64,000 bases of DNA from Brachypterus glaber (lineage: Eukaryota; Arthropoda; Insecta; Coleoptera; Kateretidae), in the NCBI GenBank assembly GCA_958510825.1, contig OY294047.1, forward strand, positions 1,612,001-1,676,000, in the 5' to 3' direction. How positions within the stretch are numbered: the first letter of the stretch is position 1; every line of letters begins with the position of its first letter. Below are positions 9,498 to 19,951 of this stretch, piece by piece. A model generated the notes under the pieces. It was given only the letters and a program-made list of their open reading frames with translations. It did no database searches and was not told where the DNA came from. The translations under genes were made by a program, and so were the position numbers.

Positions 9498-10863
9498 TTA
9501 AAAAATAAAATCAGGACAGTGTACTTTACTATACGCAGCAACCGAACCTACTTGATTTTATTTTTGAAGTTTATATCTTATCCCGTTTAAAAGTTAAGGA
9601 GGGTGTACCATTTAAAAGGATAACCCTGTATATTATACAGTGTATACCGGTTTTGTTTGATTTGGAGTTTCTGCCCACTTTTCCTGTCGTTTGTCCCTAG
9701 GCCCCCATGTGCCTCGTGATGCAAATTAGCAATTGAATTGGGTGTGGGTATCGTACATTGTTTCGGCGGTGATGCTGCAGAAGGTAATCAGTGCACCGCT
9801 GCACTTGATGATACCATGTAAGAATACTTACTGAAAATCTGCAGTAGGTAATTTATGTAAAATGCTAATTTTTTCTTCAACAGGAGTTCCTTCTTATCTG
9901 TTTTTGTCAAGTTGGTTTATAATTTTTAAATTATATAAAATATATCTAAAACGTATACGTTTATGATGTACAAAGATATATTTAAAAAGTGTATACTGTA
10001 AAATTAATTTGTATGCTATAGAACAATCATAAAAAAAGTCATACGATTAAAAAAAAACATTTTTGCTCTGTCTGCGTTTTTTGTTAAATCAAAAACATAC
10101 CGGGTCTCACAGATCTAATGTACACCCCCCTTAACTTATGTATTTTTAAATATACAATTTTGAAATTTGGTGTCTATAATGTACTTAAGGAACCTTACCA
10201 TTTGACATAGAAAACAACATTTTGCCAATTCCGGTTTTACCGGAAGTGCTGACAACTTTCACATTTTAAGTGCGACATTTTAAATGCCTTATATTTATGG
10301 AATCTGTATACTTTTCCGAAAACACTGATTCCAAGTGACATTTCAAATGTCAAATTTATTAACCAAATAATAGGTTCAAAACGACTATAATCTAAATAAA
10401 TAAAAATAAATAAATAAGATGATAAAATTAAGTTATAAAAGTGTTTTTTATTTCAAAATGGAAACAGGCATTTTTGAATGTATAATATTTTTGAAGTAAC
10501 TTGTCTTAAAAATTTTACTTTTTCTGGGATAATAAATTAAGTTATTATCGCTTCACTATATTTTTCAGGAAACGATGGTCTTTGTTTACCTTACATAAGG
10601 TACTACCTACATAAAATGTAGCACAGTCGAAAAAGGGGGTTTGGGCTTGAATACGTCCACAAGATTCCCAATTCCCGAGCACAACTTAAAGAATAACAAA
10701 TTATTGAAAAGGAAAAAGCGAAAAATTAATTTTAAATTTGATGTCCTTTGTTTATTACCTTTTACTCTTGAGATTTAAGGAGATTTAAAATAAAAATAAA
10801 TTATAAAATTGTTTTTAACGTTAATGAGATAAGGCTCTAAGTACTCAAGTTTTGATCACCCTG
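9498..10863. other. AT-rich intergenic DNA with CCCTGTA end fragments only
   Basis: Terminal scraps of the CAGGG families occur near 9612-9627 (GGATAACCCTGTA) and 10852-10865 (TGATCACCCTGTA). An ACCGGGT end near 10097 and TTCCGG...CCGGAAGTG near 10228 echo the element at 19621-19951. No gene seen. Confidence 0.4.
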
Positions 10864-11549
10864 TACATAGAGAGCGATCCAAAAGTGCACCCCTCCCTCT
10901 TAACTTATCAAAGAGTGAAGATATCGACTTGAAATTTAAAACACGTCAATAAGACAACTATCTTTTGGCATATATTTCATATTTTTAGCTTTTAAAATGT
11001 GGCCAGGGGCATAGGGAATTTTTTAATAGAAAGGAAGTTATGTGATACATCATTTAAAAGATCCATAAATTTTTCTAATTGGCCATATTGTTTTAACTTT
11101 TTTTTAGGGTTTAAAATGGGTTTTAAAATAAGAATTTCCTTCAAAATTTCTTAAAAAAACTCAAATAATTTTTGAAAAATAATTAATTTCATGAGTAATA
11201 ACGTAAATTATACGTTTAAATTTATTCTAAAAGATGCAAATAACTACATTCAAAAAAAATCTTTAAAAAATTGCATCTTTTAACAAAAAAATTTAAAAAA
11301 GACACATTTAAAAAAAGTTTAAAACATTTAAAAATATATGGCCAAATAGAAAATTTCTTGAGCTTTAAAATGATATATCACACGACCCCCTTTATATTTA
11401 AAAAAGATTCCCCCCTTGGTCACATTTTAAAATCTAAAAATATAAATTATATGCCAAAAGATACATTAAGTTTTTCAATTTTCAAAAAGTCCATATCTCA
11501 ACTCGTTCAAAAGTTAAGAGGAGGGAGGTGACTGTTGGACCTCACTGTA
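10864..11549. mobile_element. Tc1-like inverted-repeat element (CAGTGCGGTCC family), degraded copy
   Basis: The left end is degraded (GAGAGCGATCCAAAAGTG) and the right end reads TTGGACCTCACTGTA. Inner blocks TAGACGA-free but shared with 24642-25406 include AACTCGTTCAAAAGTTA and the ATATGCCAAAAGATA/TATCTTTTGGCATAT pair. An 86-codon Lys-rich frame inside is a by-product of the A-rich arm. Confidence 0.6.
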
Positions 11550-11592
11550 TGTTTTATTTTAGATGTAGGTAATATAAATAAATTATATATAA

Positions 11593-11598
11593 TTTATT
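11593..11598 (-). terminator. Candidate poly(A) signal of the defensin gene
   Basis: AATAAA on the minus strand, about 136 nt downstream of the stop codon, is the first good signal after the coding sequence. Confidence 0.5.
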
Positions 11599-11733
11599 AT
11601 TATTTGTATAGAACCAAGTAACTCCAGTCTGCTGCCCTCTTAGTTTGTTATCCAAATCAATACGTTCTCTGAAAGACAAAGGTTTGCTCTTGTGTTTTCT
11701 GTTTTCATCATTTCTATTTTTCAAGCTTTTTTC

Positions 11734-11918
11734 TTAATGTCTGCATCTGCAAATTCCACGGGAAGTACAATACCCTCCTCTATAACGTTTTCCTTTGTTA
11801 TTTTTTCTTAAAAGGCAATGAACTGCACAAGGAGCATGATTAAATTTAACGCCACCTTTTGGGACAGAAACTTCCGCGCTTAAAACGTCACAGGTGAATC
11901 TTTTGACACGAACATGCC
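11734..11918 (-). CDS. Defensin exon 2: processing site and mature peptide
   Basis: The exon starts at 11918, just after the AG at 11920-11919, and ends with TAA at 11736-11734. It encodes GHVRVKR followed by the whole cysteine-stabilised peptide. The open frame continues upstream to a Met at 11946, but those codons lie in the intron's polypyrimidine tract. Confidence 0.85.
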
Positions 11919-13327
11919 CTAAAAATAAATGAGTTTTTAAGTACATTGCTGCCGAAATTTTTTAAAAAGCATTAATAGGATTTATCAAGGGAGGCATTAA
12001 AATCGTAAATTTTACAACATCATATCATTTTGACAAGAGATTTTAAAAGTTGGGCTAAGCTTTTGACAAAAACCGTCTAGGGTAAAATACCTTAGCGGAA
12101 CAAAATCGTTGCATTTAAAGGTATATAATTGTCATTTTTTACATTTTAATGATAATTTTAAAATTATAAAGTGCAAACACAAATTTTAACGTTTTTGTTC
12201 CGTTAAGGAGAAATTATCTAGATATTGAGCAAGTACGTAGTGCAAAGTAGAGTTGGTGTGGAGTAGATATTTTATGGAGTAGAGATGTTATGGAGTAAAT
12301 ATATTAATATGCCATTAAAACAGATCAATCTATAATAAAAAAACTAAAAAAATATTTTCATTTTTCGAAACAAGAAACTTTAAAAGAGAAATAAAATATA
12401 TTTTAATATACTTTTTTTTAATTTTTTTTTTCAAAAAATAAGTTCTTTTTTCAAAAAAAAGAAAACAAAAACAAAAAAAAAAGAATTTAGACAAACTAGT
12501 TTCAGGTAAGGGGGTATCCTTACCCCCCACTTCAATTTTTACCAAAAACAATCCCAGCATAGAACTTTGGATAAGGAACCTGTGGTCCAAATTCAGAGTC
12601 TTTAGCTCACAGACAGATAGTCAACCGACAGTTTTTTTTGGCGTAAATAAAAAAACAAAAAACAACAAAAATATATTTTATCCAACACCTTCACAGAAAC
12701 ACTTGTTTTGAGCACTATTTTAAATGTCAAAAGTGAGTTTTTTTCCACTACTGACTAAAAAATTTTTCACCCACTCTTTTACGTACAGCTTTTGATCTCA
12801 CCCAAAATTAGTTACATACCCTAATAATTAAGTAATATAACTATTCTATAAATAGAAGCACGTTAACTAAACCATAAAAATTAAAGAAAACCCCAAATAT
12901 TCTTTAGTTTTTGAATAAAATACTGTTTTTATTAAAAATTCTGTCATCACCGCGTCCATTTTGACGTTTGTAAGAAATGTAAAACTAGCAATTGTTTATT
13001 TTTAATAGGCATACTTAGGCTATGGCTACCTATTATTTTAATATTAAGAAAACTTAATCTTAATATTTTTGACATAATTTTTCGCAAAATTATAGATTTT
13101 TATTTAAGAATAAAAGGTGTTGGATAAAATTAAATTCTCAACTCGTGTATTAAGTGATTTTATCCACTTAATACACTACTTAAGAAAATAGCTATTTTAC
13201 CACCTAACGCAAGACTTTCTTTGGGGAAAGTAAAATTCTTACCATTATCAAAGTCTTCTTCGATCGGTTTACAATTGACAGAAATAATCAAAATCGTTAA
13301 TAAAAGACCAAAAATAAATTGTTTCAT
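11734..13327 (-). CDS. Prepro-defensin (insect antimicrobial peptide), two exons
   Basis: The coding sequence is join(13327-13243, 11918-11734) on the minus strand, 270 nt, 89 codons plus stop. Exon 1 encodes [19 protein letters not shown] (signal peptide, cut near residue 19) and the start of an acidic propeptide, KPIEEDFDN. The donor is GTAAGA and the acceptor TTTATTTTTAG, with the intron in phase 1 (G|GG). Exon 2 completes the pro-region GHVRVKR, a dibasic/furin-like site, then a 54-residue mature peptide starting FTCDVLS and ending GICRCRH. Its six cysteines (mature positions 3, 24, 28, 44, 50, 52) give C-x20-C-x3-C-x15-C-x5-C-x-C, the insect defensin pattern with CAVHC and CRC signatures. 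Known insect defensins disrupt bacterial, mainly Gram-positive, membranes after secretion from fat body and haemocytes. Both variable loops are longer than usual (about 40-43 residues is typical for the mature form). No convincing kappa-B site was seen upstream. Confidence 0.88.
12255..12305. repeat. Short tandem repeat in the defensin intron
   Basis: TGGAGTAGA-type units of about 20-22 bp repeat three times (TGGAGTAGATATTTTA, TGGAGTAGAGATGTTA, TGGAGTAAATATATTA). Confidence 0.6.
12675..13130. mobile_element. Inverted-repeat element in the defensin intron
   Basis: Perfect 17-bp terminal inverted repeats, ATTTTATCCAACACCTT at 12675-12691 and its complement at 13114-13130, bound 456 bp of non-coding DNA. 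A separate hairpin (GTGTATTAAGTG/CACTTAATACAC) follows at 13146-13177. Confidence 0.65.
13243..13327 (-). CDS. Defensin exon 1: signal peptide and propeptide start
   Basis: ATG at 13327-13325 opens a 28-codon exon plus one base. It has a basic residue at position 2, a hydrophobic core [13 protein letters not shown] and a cleavable VNC. The GTAAGA donor follows at 13242-13237. It is too short to stand out as an open frame; it was found by pairing its phase with exon 2. Confidence 0.85.
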
Positions 13328-13425
13328 TTTGACTTTGTTAAATTATAATTATACAAATACAAATACAATAATTATTGTATCTTTTGAACACTAATAATTA
13401 AATATTATAATTGTTAAATTATTGA

Positions 13426-13434
13426 CTTTATATA
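13426..13434 (-). promoter_or_regulatory. TATA box of the defensin gene
   Basis: TATATAAAG on the minus strand, about 100 nt before the ATG, would place transcription start near 13400. The candidate promoter is only about 160 bp before a transposon-like palindrome begins at 13488. Confidence 0.55.
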
Positions 13435-13487
13435 GCTTATGGATAATATCATTCTGTAATTCACCAATTCCGAATTAAATTGAATAA

Positions 13488-14290
13488 TAGTCATCAGTAC
13501 CCGGCGTATTTCCAGTTATTGTCCAGTCTTCAAGTTAATAAAAGAGGCTTTACCTGGAAATAATTCAAGGAATTTAGATTTTTGGTTTATTCGGTAGGGT
13601 TTAAGGCCGCAAATAAACAATTTTGCCACATTGAACTCGATTTGGAACTGTATTTTTTTAACGTATTTTTCACAAAAAACAGACTTTTTAAAATATCTCA
13701 AGATCGGTGCATCCTAGGACAAAAAACTTTTGATATGAAAATAAAGAGGACCAAATCTTCAACATTTTTTGTGTCATATATTTTTTTGTACGACTTGTAG
13801 CTAATTCACGGCACGTTACACTGTAGGGTTTTAGATTTTTCTTTATGACTCGGTTAGGAAGGTTTTTTTATGCTTAATACAATGGTGATTCAATCGAAAA
13901 TCGGTTTACTTACAAATGTGTGAAATATTTACGTAAATTAAAAAGAAAGTGCCAGGTAGATTTTTGTAATTTTCACCCAAAATCTTCTCAGGGGCATGCC
14001 TAACCGACGATAAAGAACAATTTTGGTTTTTCGAAAAAAACATTAAAATCTAAAAACATATAGTGTAACGTTTAAGATATATTTTAAAAATCCGTTTTTT
14101 GTGAAAAACACGTTAAAAAAAAACAGTTCCAAATCGAGTTCAACGTCGCTAAGTTGTTTTTTTTTTAATTTCCGGTCTTAAACCCTACCCAATAAAGCGA
14201 AAATCAAAACCCTGAATTATTTCCAGGTAAAGTCTCTTTTATTGACCTGAAGACTGGACTACAACTGGAAATACGCCGGCTACTGATTAT
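13488..14290. mobile_element. Fold-back element directly upstream of the defensin promoter
   Basis: The arms pair over about 350 bp each: CCCGGCGTATTTCCAG near 13500 with CTGGAAATACGCCGGC at 14264-14280, plus ATTCAAGG...GTAGGGTTTAAG against CTTAAACCCTAC. Frames in the arms are not conserved between them, so it is not coding. Confidence 0.7.
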
Positions 14291-14379
14291 CATAAAAGAA
14301 ACAAGTAGTGAAGATATGTCATGCTTCGCATTCTAATAAATACTATTAACATTTGTATATAGCATTTTTCCAAATATTT

Positions 14380-14480
14380 TAATACAGGGTGGCCACTATT
14401 TTTCCGAAACTAATTTTCCTGACTTTTACCAGTTTTTCAGAATTTTTTTTTGATTTTTCCCAAGACCAATAAGCCAAGTC
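14380..14480 (+). repeat. Left-end fragment of a CAGGGTGGCCAC element
   Basis: ATACAGGGTGGCCACTATTT begins here in the style of the other CAGGG termini, but no matching right end was found. Confidence 0.35.
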
Positions 14481-14548
14481 TGTTGCCCGACATATCTGGA
14501 AAAAGAAATTTTGTATAGAGCCAGTTGAAAAGAATGGCTTAGATATTT

Positions 14549-14860
14549 TAGCTTAGCTTAGCTTAGTAATAGCGCCGGCGAAATTTTTTATAATATGCAA
14601 AAAGTGCGGAAAGTGAACTTTATTTAAACAAATGAAGCCTTCACAAATGGAAAAAAATTATATGAATTTGTAAAACAAGCACAATAGCGCAGCAGGCAAA
14701 ATTTTTTAAGATAATATGCAAAAAAGTAATTTTTAGACAAACCAAGTCTTTGCACAATACATGAATTTATTAAAAAAAAAAAAAACAAGAAATAAGCGCC
14801 GCAGGCGATAATTTTTAAAAAATTAGAGCCGCAAGCGCCGCTGGCGAAAATATTAAGTAA
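14549..14860. repeat. Degenerate tandem repeat with GCGCCGGCGA cores
   Basis: After a (GCTTA)n run (14549-14565), the block AGCGCCGGCGAAATTTTTTA recurs as AGCGCAGCAGGCAAAATTTT, AGCGCCGCAGGCGATAATTT and AGCGCCGCTGGCGAAAATAT at 60-150 bp spacing, with ATAATATGCAAAAA between the first two. Confidence 0.5.
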
Positions 14861-15138
14861 TACATAAAAGAATTCGCACAAATATAGTTTTTTTTGCTTG
14901 TTTTCTTCAGGGGAAAGGAATATTTTGTTGGCAGCAGTTTTTTTTAATGTTTAGAATTCGGTAAAAAGTTTATGTACCTACAGAAATATTTTGTCTGGAT
15001 GGGTTTCATACGATTTGGACTTTTAAAAAACTATCGTGTATTACTCTTCTAGGCATGCCTGCGAACAGTATAATAATTATCAAGGTCAAACGTATTTAAA
15101 ATATTAATAAATATTTCTTATGTATCAGATTAAGGAGA

Positions 15139-15538
15139 ATGGAGCTCTCTACAACTAGAATTATGAAACAAAAGACGTCTACCCTATCTCTATCTCATTT
15201 GTGCTACACTTTCCAGCCAACCAAATAAATACTGTATTTGTTTTTCATACAACAAATACAGTATTTATTTGGTTGGCCGGAAAGTGTAGCAGTGAGAGGC
15301 ACGTACGAACATAGCTAATGTGAATCTGTAGAATAAGATAATTCTACTAAAATTTAGATGGCGCCAGTAATTTCTTTAATAATGCACTTTTCGCCCGGCC
15401 AAGTAAATATTGTATTTGTTCAACAAAGAACAAATACAGCATTTGTTTGGTTGGGTTGAAGTGGGAGTGTATGTATGTCTTCTATCCTTTTTGGGTAGAA
15501 CTTTTGTCCCTGTCTAATCTAATGGGAGAATTCTCCAT
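15139..15538 (+). mobile_element. 400-bp twin-hairpin element, copy 1
   Basis: The ends are ATGGAGCTCTC and GAATTCTCCAT. Two internal hairpins are built from CCAACCAAATAAATACTG/CAGTATTTATTTGGTTGG and GGCCAAGTAAATATTG/CATTTGTTTGGTTGG. It is almost identical to 29978-30377 and 31705-32115, so the family is young. No coding frame. Confidence 0.8.
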
Positions 15539-15592
15539 TATTGTTTTAAAAGCAGAAAATTTATTTTCTATTTCTTTACGGAAAAGGGAAAA

Positions 15593-15690
15593 CCTGGTTA
15601 CCACTTAGTGGTTACCACTACTACGGTAGTAGTTCCCACTATTTTTTATACTCCTCGCAGGTTTACACCAGAGGAGTATCATAAGTTTCT
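15593..15690. repeat. Cluster of three short hairpins
   Basis: GGTTACCAC/GTGGTTACC, CTACTAC/GTAGTAG and ATACTCCTC/GAGGAGTAT follow each other within 100 bp. Confidence 0.45.
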
Positions 15691-15906
15691 TTAGACCCTG
15701 AAAAATTAATGATTTCCCATGTAGGCCTCGGTATATTACAATTTAAAAAAAAATGTTTTTGAAAAAAATAGTTAATATTAATATTAATATTAGTTTTCCA
15801 GAGGGTTTGGACTTTTTGAAAAAAAAATATAAAAAATCCATCTTCGTTCAATTCAAAAATAAGAACGCTTTAAGTGGAGCAATAATGTTGCTGATGTTAA
15901 ATTACC

Positions 15907-16222
15907 TTTATCCAATACATACAGATAATAAGACAATTACCAGCTTTATTTTAAATAGATAAACTCAATAATAACCCCCACGTGGCTTTTACTTTATTGA
16001 GTGGATAATTATTTATTTTACCCACTCAACTCAACTCAAATTATTTTCTTGTAAATGTCATTAACATTTTTATTAAAAATATGAATTCCTAAGCTATTTA
16101 TTGGATAAAACCTTGTATGACACTCATGGGTAAACCGATATTGCCCTCTCGAAAATTAACCTGCTTGGCTAACGCCTCGCAGGTTAATTTTCTCATGGGC
16201 AATATCTTACTTTACCCTTTAG
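15907..16222 (+). mobile_element. Helitron-like repeat, copy 1 (3' end degraded)
   Basis: It begins TTTATCCAATACATACAG and contains ATATTGCCCTCTCGAAAATT...AATTTTCTCATGGGCAATAT, a long hairpin, then CTTACTTTACCC. Other copies continue to ACTAGT. Copies: 50411-50700, 57970-58275, 60342-60827, 61048-61372. Confidence 0.6.
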
Positions 16223-16796
16223 CTATTAAAAGTTTAAATTGTAGCTATGGAAGCAAATTTAATTATTGCAGGTACACATTTTGTAGTTTGACATGGTGAT
16301 TAATGTGACATAAAAAGCTTAACTATATCGACAAATATCTATGCACATGTAGCAGTAACCAATAACTACCACACAATTACGTGGCTACGTAGTAATTATT
16401 TTGTAACGAGATCGTTCCGAACTAAGTTACAAACACGTAGCAAAATGGTTATTGTTACCCTTATATTTTTCCCCATTTTGGTAGTATCTACGTAATTACA
16501 TCGTAACTATAGCGTTCCTGTAACTAGTCACCGCTACTTAATTTATTTCAATTGAGGTGATGATCACGTAGCGGCCACCAAAAATGCTAGTTGGATTTCT
16601 AAATAAATTTCTTAAATGCCTGGGCCCGTTTCATATCCGACCCGCCCCTGTACACGTGTACCCCAAATAACGTTAAATGAACAGCAAGACTGGCGCCAGA
16701 TAATCGCTCGAGATCTGCTTGCCCACATGACAAACCTCAACATCAAATTTATCTTAGAAGATTTTCGCTTAAATGAAAGTATACATGTTTAATATA
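16223..16796. other. Intergenic DNA, nothing coding recognised
   Basis: A degenerate direct repeat built on TACGTAGTAATT...GTAACGA...CGTTCC (16388-16430) recurs as CTACGTAATTACATCGTAAC (16488-16530). Confidence 0.35.
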
Positions 16797-16956
16797 CAGG
16801 GTTATTCAGAAATAAGTTCTAGAAATTTAAGAGGTGATTCTACGTTAAAAAATATGAAAGAAAGTTCCTATAAAGGGTGGTCCGATATTTTGTTTGGTAA
16901 ATATCAAAAAATCTATAAAGAACTTTCACTTTCGGGTTTAGACCGTGTTAATGGAT

Positions 16957-17016
16957 TTTCACTTTCCGACGTTTCGTCTCTTACTACTAGAGACATCTTC
17001 AGGGATTAATCTGAAA
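16957..17016 (-). ncRNA. Hammerhead-like ribozyme (mirror copy)
   Basis: Reverse complement of the motif at 17020-17079, with identical core and stems. Confidence 0.5.
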
Positions 17017-17019
17017 CAG

Positions 17020-17079
17020 TTTCAGATTAATCCCTGAAGATGTCTCTAGTAGTAAGAGACGAAACGTCGGAAAGTGAAA
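17020..17079 (+). ncRNA. Hammerhead-like ribozyme, minimal stem III
   Basis: Stem I: TTTCA (17020-17024)/TGAAA (17075-17079) and TCC (17031-17033)/GGA (17069-17071) around an internal loop. Core CTGAAGA at 17034-17040; stem II GTCTC (17042-17046)/GAGAC (17056-17060); GAAACGTC at 17061-17068. Two departures from consensus: an extra T at 17041 between core and stem II, and a loop-less ACGT stem III that could form only between two RNAs. Short stem III is known from Penelope-like element hammerheads, which are thought to act as dimers. Confidence 0.55.
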
Positions 17080-17454
17080 ATCCATTAACACGGTCTAAAC
17101 CCGAAAGTGAAAGTTCTTTATATCTTAATGGCCGTGAAAGCTTAAAATCTAAAATCAAAAAATCTACGGATTGAAAAAGTGACATCTCCCCCCCCTCCAT
17201 TTTGTACGTCCCTGGTTAAAATTACCAAATAAAAATTACATGAAATGATAGCCTTTATCAATGTTAAGGCATGTGCAAAAATCCGTTACTGTAGTTTATA
17301 GGGTCCCAGTAATATTAAATAACAACTACTTTTTAGATGTACCCTTAGCTCACTTGGGGATCATTTCCGGACCACCCTTTATGGGAACTTTTTTTCATAT
17401 TTTTTAACGAAAAATCACCTCTTAAATTTCTCTAACTTATTTCTAAATATGTGT

Positions 17455-17512
17455 AATATAACGTTATATAACGTAATATAACGTTATATAATGTTATAAC
17501 ATTAGGATATTT
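17455..17512. repeat. AT-rich cruciform-prone repeat
   Basis: ATATAACGTTATAT occurs twice around ACGTA, followed by ATGTTATAACAT. Confidence 0.5.
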
Positions 17513-17783
17513 AAAAAAATACCTTTATTTTTCCTGAGAAAAGTCTTGCTTTATAGTCTAATTCGTTTATACGTGATAGTGACTCATGCTTAAAGCGCCC
17601 CCCCCGATTTACACTTCCTTCACCGCAATGCCTATACTTGTTCTACCCTCGAGTCACAAGTCACTGTCAAGTATTAACGGATCATAGTACAGAAAAAAAA
17701 ATTGAAAAATTTTTATTACTTTTTTGCGTTTCTCCTATCCAAAAAAGATTATTTCCGTAAATAAAAAATCTGCCTATTGGTCT

Positions 17784-17960
17784 TTTCGGTCTGTCTGTCT
17801 GTCTGTCCGGGAAATTTGTGAAAATTTGAAGTCGATCGGTAGATCGATTATCATTCGTTCTTGAGTTATCGTGTCCACAAAAAACGTGACATGGGACGGA
17901 AGGATGGACGGATAGACCGACAGGCCGACGGACAGACAGACAGACAGACAGACATTTTTA
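17784..17960. repeat. Palindromic repeat with GTCT and GACA runs
   Basis: (GTCT)n near 17790-17808 faces (GACA)n near 17930-17954, separated by non-repetitive AGTCGATCGGTAGATCGA. Similar GTCT runs occur inside the elements at 42152-42867 and 45658-46427. Confidence 0.5.
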
Positions 17961-17999
17961 AAGTTTCTTATTTTTTGATGAAACACATTTGTATCCAAG

Positions 18000-18629
18000 A
18001 GTGTTATGTCTACGAGATTTTTTAGGCGATTTTGGGAAATTCAAAACTACCGTATTATAAAATAATTATAAAATTTTGGGAAATTAAAAACTACCATATT
18101 ATAAATTTATAATTATAAAAGCATATTTGAAAAAGCCCATGCACGAGCTCGTCTTTATTTATCTATAATATGTCCTTATTATAAGGGTAAAATTTATTTT
18201 GGCGTCTTATTATAACTCGTAGTATATATTATATTTTGTGAACCAATTTTCCTTTTAGTACACATAAAAGACTCAATACTTAGTTTATTTATTTCGTCTA
18301 GTTGACGCCTTATCACGAGTATATAGATATATTTAACAGTTATTGAATAACGGTAATATACCTGCATCAGAGGCCTTAATGTGACTTTTTCTGTCAAGGT
18401 AAAATTTGTTATTTATTATACTCCGTCCAGTTATTCAAGATAGTAAGGGACGCGGCACGTTTTACACCGCATAAATAGCATAATTATGCATAAATCGTAG
18501 TGTATCCAAAATTTAATAGATTTCGGTATTGTTTTCCTGGAAAGGGCCTATTCAAAGACTCGCATAACAAGCATAGTACATAAGAATGCGATGACAGGAT
18601 TGGCTTGATGTGTCGTCCTGTATCTTGTA
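18000..18629. other. AT-rich intergenic DNA, nothing recognised
   Basis: AATTATAAAATTTTGGGAAATT-type direct duplication at 18035-18110 only; no gene. Confidence 0.35.
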
Positions 18630-18829
18630 NNNNNNNNNNNNNNNNNNNNNNNNNNNNNNNNNNNNNNNNNNNNNNNNNNNNNNNNNNNNNNNNNNNNNNN
18701 NNNNNNNNNNNNNNNNNNNNNNNNNNNNNNNNNNNNNNNNNNNNNNNNNNNNNNNNNNNNNNNNNNNNNNNNNNNNNNNNNNNNNNNNNNNNNNNNNNNN
18801 NNNNNNNNNNNNNNNNNNNNNNNNNNNNN
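18630..18829. other. Assembly gap (200 N)
   Basis: A run of exactly 200 unknown bases, probably a fixed-size placeholder. Open frames across it have no meaning. Confidence 0.99.
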
Positions 18830-18851
18830 AATCTACTTTAAAACATACAAT

Positions 18852-19388
18852 CAAAGAACTTTTACCTCAAGTGTGAACATGATGAAACCTACCGTATGCT
18901 TTGTTTGAAGCGTGAACCAACTACGGTGAGGGGCTGGTGGGGAGTGACCATTGTTTACACTTAGTACGAGTAAAGATAGAGAAAGAATGTGTAAACTCAC
19001 AGTCTAATGTCGTAAACTTTGTCAAGCAATACAGTGTTGCCGGTTGCAACACCTGCTTTAGATATTTTATTGTAAATTATAAGAAATATTAGTTTTATTT
19101 GAACTAGTAGTTGTAATTTTAATAAATTTAATTATATTACATTATCAAACATAATTATAGTCTTGTAGTATAGTAGTTTTTTAAAATCTTAATGTAGGTA
19201 TGAAGATTTATCATAATGATAAAGTGAAAATTACGCAACATCGCTCTGGTCACCAGAAGGTCAAAACTAGCGATACTTATCTTTACACCAGAAGCAGTGT
19301 CGCGTAGGTTTATGTAAACAAACAAACAAAAAGATGACACCTTCATAAACATTGGTCTGAAATAACTTCTTGAGGTAAAAGTTCTTTG
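18852..19388 (+). mobile_element. hAT-like non-autonomous element, copy 2
   Basis: The ends are CAAAGAACTTTTACC...GGTAAAAGTTCTTTG, and a perfect 8-bp duplication CATACAAT lies at 18844-18851 and 19389-19396. It is colinear with copy 1 at 330-878. Confidence 0.88.
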
Positions 19389-19396
19389 CATACAAT

Positions 19397-19445
19397 ACAG
19401 CTGGGAGCAAATAATGGAATAAAAATGGTCACCAGGTCTTAGATT
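19397..19445 (+). repeat. Fragment matching the flanks of a 400-bp element (empty site)
   Basis: CTGGGAGCAAATAATGGAAT...AAAATGGTCACCAG matches both sides of the insertion at 29978-30377, so this appears to be the unoccupied version of that site. Confidence 0.6.
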
Positions 19446-19620
19446 ATAATCTAATATATATAATCAATAATAATTATTAGATAGATACACGAAATGAATT
19501 CAATAAATGTTCTATAAGCGTCTAGTATTAGAAAACCACAGGCTTTAATAACATAATATTTTACACTCGACAAAAGAAATCCGTAAACTAAAGAATGCTT
19601 TTCATGATGAGAAAAATATA

Positions 19621-19951
19621 TACCGGGTGTCCCAAATGTTATTTCCCAGGCAATATCTGCGTAAAAACTTACTCAAAAAGGCATCTTAAATGGGATCAAA
19701 GAACTTTTAAATGCCTTACTAAAACCTATTCCCTTTCATTCTTTCCTCTTTTCTGATATGGCAAATACCGGGTGAGTTTTATTTATGTTTACCTCAAAAT
19801 TAAGATTAATCTTCATTCGATAAAAGCGAAACTTGGGTGATTTATATAATTTTACATTGGCTATAAAATGGCTGATTTAATTTTTTTGTTTCATATCCGG
19901 TTTCGCCGGAAGTGGCATTAATATGTTTTTTTTTAATGGAACACCCTGCAA
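19621..19951. mobile_element. ACCGGGTGTCCC-ended repeat
   Basis: ACCGGGTGTCCC at 19622 and GGAACACCCTGCA at 19939 look like diverged inverted ends. An internal CCGG...CCGGAAGTG resembles 10228-10250. Confidence 0.4.

Larger units (their letters stand above)
16916..17153. mobile_element. Second hammerhead-type retroelement, inverted dimer
   Basis: It is flanked by a perfect 13-bp duplication ATCAAAAAATCTA (16903-16915 and 17154-17166). Arms 16914-17017 and 17019-17122 form a 104-bp near-perfect palindrome with a 1-nt spacer, and the plus-strand unit continues 31 nt further. This repeats the plan of 8668-9484 with unrelated sequence. No protein coded. Confidence 0.7.
16797..17453. mobile_element. 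CAGGGTTATTCAG-family inverted-repeat element, host of a retro-insertion
   Basis: The left arm CAGGGTTATTCAGAAATAAG...AAGAGGTGATTCTACG pairs with AAATCACCTCTTAAATTTCT near 17410-17430; the right terminus is degraded. The insertion at 16916-17153 lies inside it. Confidence 0.65.

Noticed and set aside
18552..18876. Open frames across 18552-18876
   Set aside because: They are made of gap Ns.
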